Shown here: positions 62,701-64,000 of the stretch, piece after piece | Numbering within the stretch: position 1 is the first letter of the stretch | Layout of the letters: the number at the start of each line of letters is the position of its first letter | Assembly (NCBI GenBank): GCA_025331565.1 | Contig: JAFREQ010000012.1 | Coordinates: 9,600,501 to 9,664,500 of the forward strand | Reading direction: 5' to 3' | Length of the DNA stretch: 64,000 nucleotides | Origin: Holacanthus passer | Lineage: Eukaryota; Chordata; Actinopteri; Pomacanthidae | The notes under the pieces: model-generated | Database searches by the model: none | What the model saw: the letters and a program-made list of their open reading frames with translations, nothing else | What the model was told of the DNA's origin: nothing | Program-made: the position numbers and the translations under genes

Positions 62701-64000
62701 TAATCAGCTTCAGCAGCAACGAAGGATAGAGGGGCGTGCTCACCTCCGTGTGTGGTTCTGTGGAAAATACTACACGTTTCTAATTGGTTTTGAGTTGTTT
62801 TCAGAGGAGTCCATTTTACATGTGCATGAATTTGCAGTATTGGATAAGAATGTCTGTGCACTTCTGACTGAATGGTGATAATTAATGCAGTAATATATTG
62901 TGATACAGTCTCTAGAAATACATTTGAATAAGACAATATTTTCTCAACATAATGTGACATTGGTCACGTGCCTGTAGCAGAATCCTTCCAGAATCATATG
63001 GCCAGGTTATCGCTGTCAAACACTCAAATGACGGCACATGTCAACATGTTGCTGCGTATTAAAAAGGCTGTCTATGCACTGTGTTGCATAATGGTAGTAT
63101 AGTATACTATAGCACTGATGTCTGCTTATTGAAAATGTTTATGGTCATTTCCTCCTATTCAGTAACACTCATATTATAACACTGCATTCCATAATAGATG
63201 ACTGTCTTTCAATATATTGCATATGAAATTTCCGTGTGTTGTGATTGCCTTATTATCCACAAATTGTGATAGAACTGTTTTCTAAATCACCCTGCAATTG
63301 CTGCCCCTCCTGGCTGTGATGATGTTGCCCTTTTCCTGTTCTTAACTATAGCTGCGAACATTATGTCTCCTAGAAACAGGATTCTGTTGATGAATCCCGC
63401 CCCCTCGTGCACCAGGTGTCCAATGAGAGCAGAGCTTCAATCACAGAGTCTCTGTCTGAGTTCTTTGATGCACAGGAAGTTCTGTTGTCTGCTAGTTCCT
63501 CTGAAAATGAGGTAAGTGAAACTGTGAGCATCAGCAGCTGTGATGATGTGTCTAAATCAGGCAGTAGAATAAACTTTCAACACTGACATTTTGGGCTCCA
63601 TAATGGCGTTATCGTTACTGTTGGTGCTTGGAGTAATTTGTCTTGTTTATAACCAAAATGAAAAACCTTAACCTTAAAACCTTAATGCTGCAATTATATT
63701 TTTGATGAGAAGGGCTGCATGATAAAATGAACAAAAATTAATCCAGACAGCTGGGTTTAAAATTGCCACCAGAGGTTCTTAATCGATTTATTGCCAATCA
63801 CCTGATATTTCATCCATTCCTTCTGCAAAATGTGTTAAACTTTTAAACACATTGTGCTGTTCAACTGCAAAAAGGAAAAAAGTACCCTTTATTAATATGA
63901 TATTAAAAAAGTCTTAAAGCTAAGTTTTCATTAAATGTGTCATAAAACATGTCTGCCCTCTCCTTTTCCTTCAGTGTTCATGCAGCATGTCTGATCAGAT
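53703..64000 (+). CDS. osbpl3: Oxysterol-binding protein-related protein 3, N-terminal half, cut by window edge
   Basis: ORP3-type proteins work at endoplasmic reticulum-plasma membrane contacts. The PH domain binds phosphoinositides, the FFAT motif binds VAP, and a C-terminal ORD (outside this window) transfers lipid. Exons: 53650-53798 (start 53,703), 56842-56958, 57612-57665, 58052-58165, 58413-58577, 58789-58912, 59761-59864, 60172-60264, 60345-60504, 61287-61417, 62082-62183, 63374-63511, 63975 onward. All phases agree. The start MASEERST follows the family pattern, with a Ser-rich tail then DSWEIVEGLRG. PH domain is about residues 54-148 (LKRRKWPMKGWHKRYFFLDK, DEWVSKLRHHR). FFAT core EFFDAQE is 449-455 (63,458-63,478). 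FLDKGILKY, KLHGCIDVG, MEVLHRTYSAP and SPKKEKR match ORP3 rather than ORP6 or ORP7. The last visible exon reads CSCSMSDQ, where mammals have an acidic stretch. Confidence 0.93.
54700..55020 (+). repeat. Copy of the 'TTAAAGG...AAAGACTGGAAACAG' family in osbpl3 intron 2
   Basis: Blocks: TTAAAGGGATTATTCAACAT, GGAAATATGCATATTCATTT, TATAAAGACTGGAAACAGAG, GGAAACAGCTAGCCTGGCTT, AAAGTGTAAAAACGACA, GGTTTTATGGATGGTTAT. The longest copy of this family in the window. Confidence 0.65.
61431..61452. repeat. (CA)11 microsatellite
   Basis: Perfect CA run just after the exon ending at 61,417, inside an osbpl3 intron. Confidence 0.95.

Overview
This is a vertebrate nuclear locus, almost certainly from a teleost fish and probably a percomorph. 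Genes are split into many short exons with GT-AG introns, gene density is low, and the gene-free parts carry worn interspersed repeats and microsatellites of the kind scattered through percomorph genomes. Species cannot be named from the sequence.

Four protein-coding genes are supported. (1) At the left edge, on the minus strand, the 5' part of an HP1-family chromodomain gene (cbx3-like, 1-329) with a GC-rich promoter region up to about 1.15 kb. (2) A complete 20-exon dual-GAF cyclic nucleotide phosphodiesterase of the PDE11A type on the minus strand (21,087-30,400; 936 aa). (3) A plus-strand homologue of human C7orf31/SPMIP4, a sperm microtubule inner protein (34,154-37,091, with probable coding sequence further 5'). 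(4) The 5' half of an ORP3-type oxysterol-binding-protein-related gene, osbpl3, on the plus strand: a non-coding exon 1 ending at 39,600, a 14-kb first intron, a start codon at 53,703, then the PH domain and FFAT motif, running off the right edge before the lipid-transfer domain.

CBX3, C7orf31 and OSBPL3 sit together on human 7p15 near HOXA, whereas human PDE11A sits beside OSBPL6 on 2q31 near HOXD. The phosphodiesterase here is therefore best read as the HOXA-side duplicate kept in fish (pde11a-like), not the direct counterpart of human PDE11A. CYCS, which lies between OSBPL3 and C7orf31 in human, and HNRNPA2B1, which faces CBX3, were not found.

Layout: 0-1.2 kb cbx3-like 5' end and promoter; 1.2-21 kb gene-free, with several repeat families, a fossil hAT transposon (about 8.96-10.19 kb) and a nested SINE-like insertion (12.6 kb); 21-30.7 kb pde11a-like; 30.7-33.6 kb divergent intergenic space; 33.6-38 kb spmip4; 39.2-64 kb osbpl3, whose first intron holds two LINE reverse-transcriptase-type fossils (about 45.0-45.5 and 52.5-53.0 kb). 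The genes do not form a pathway. No bacterial-type system, CRISPR array or recognisable tRNA/rRNA gene is present.
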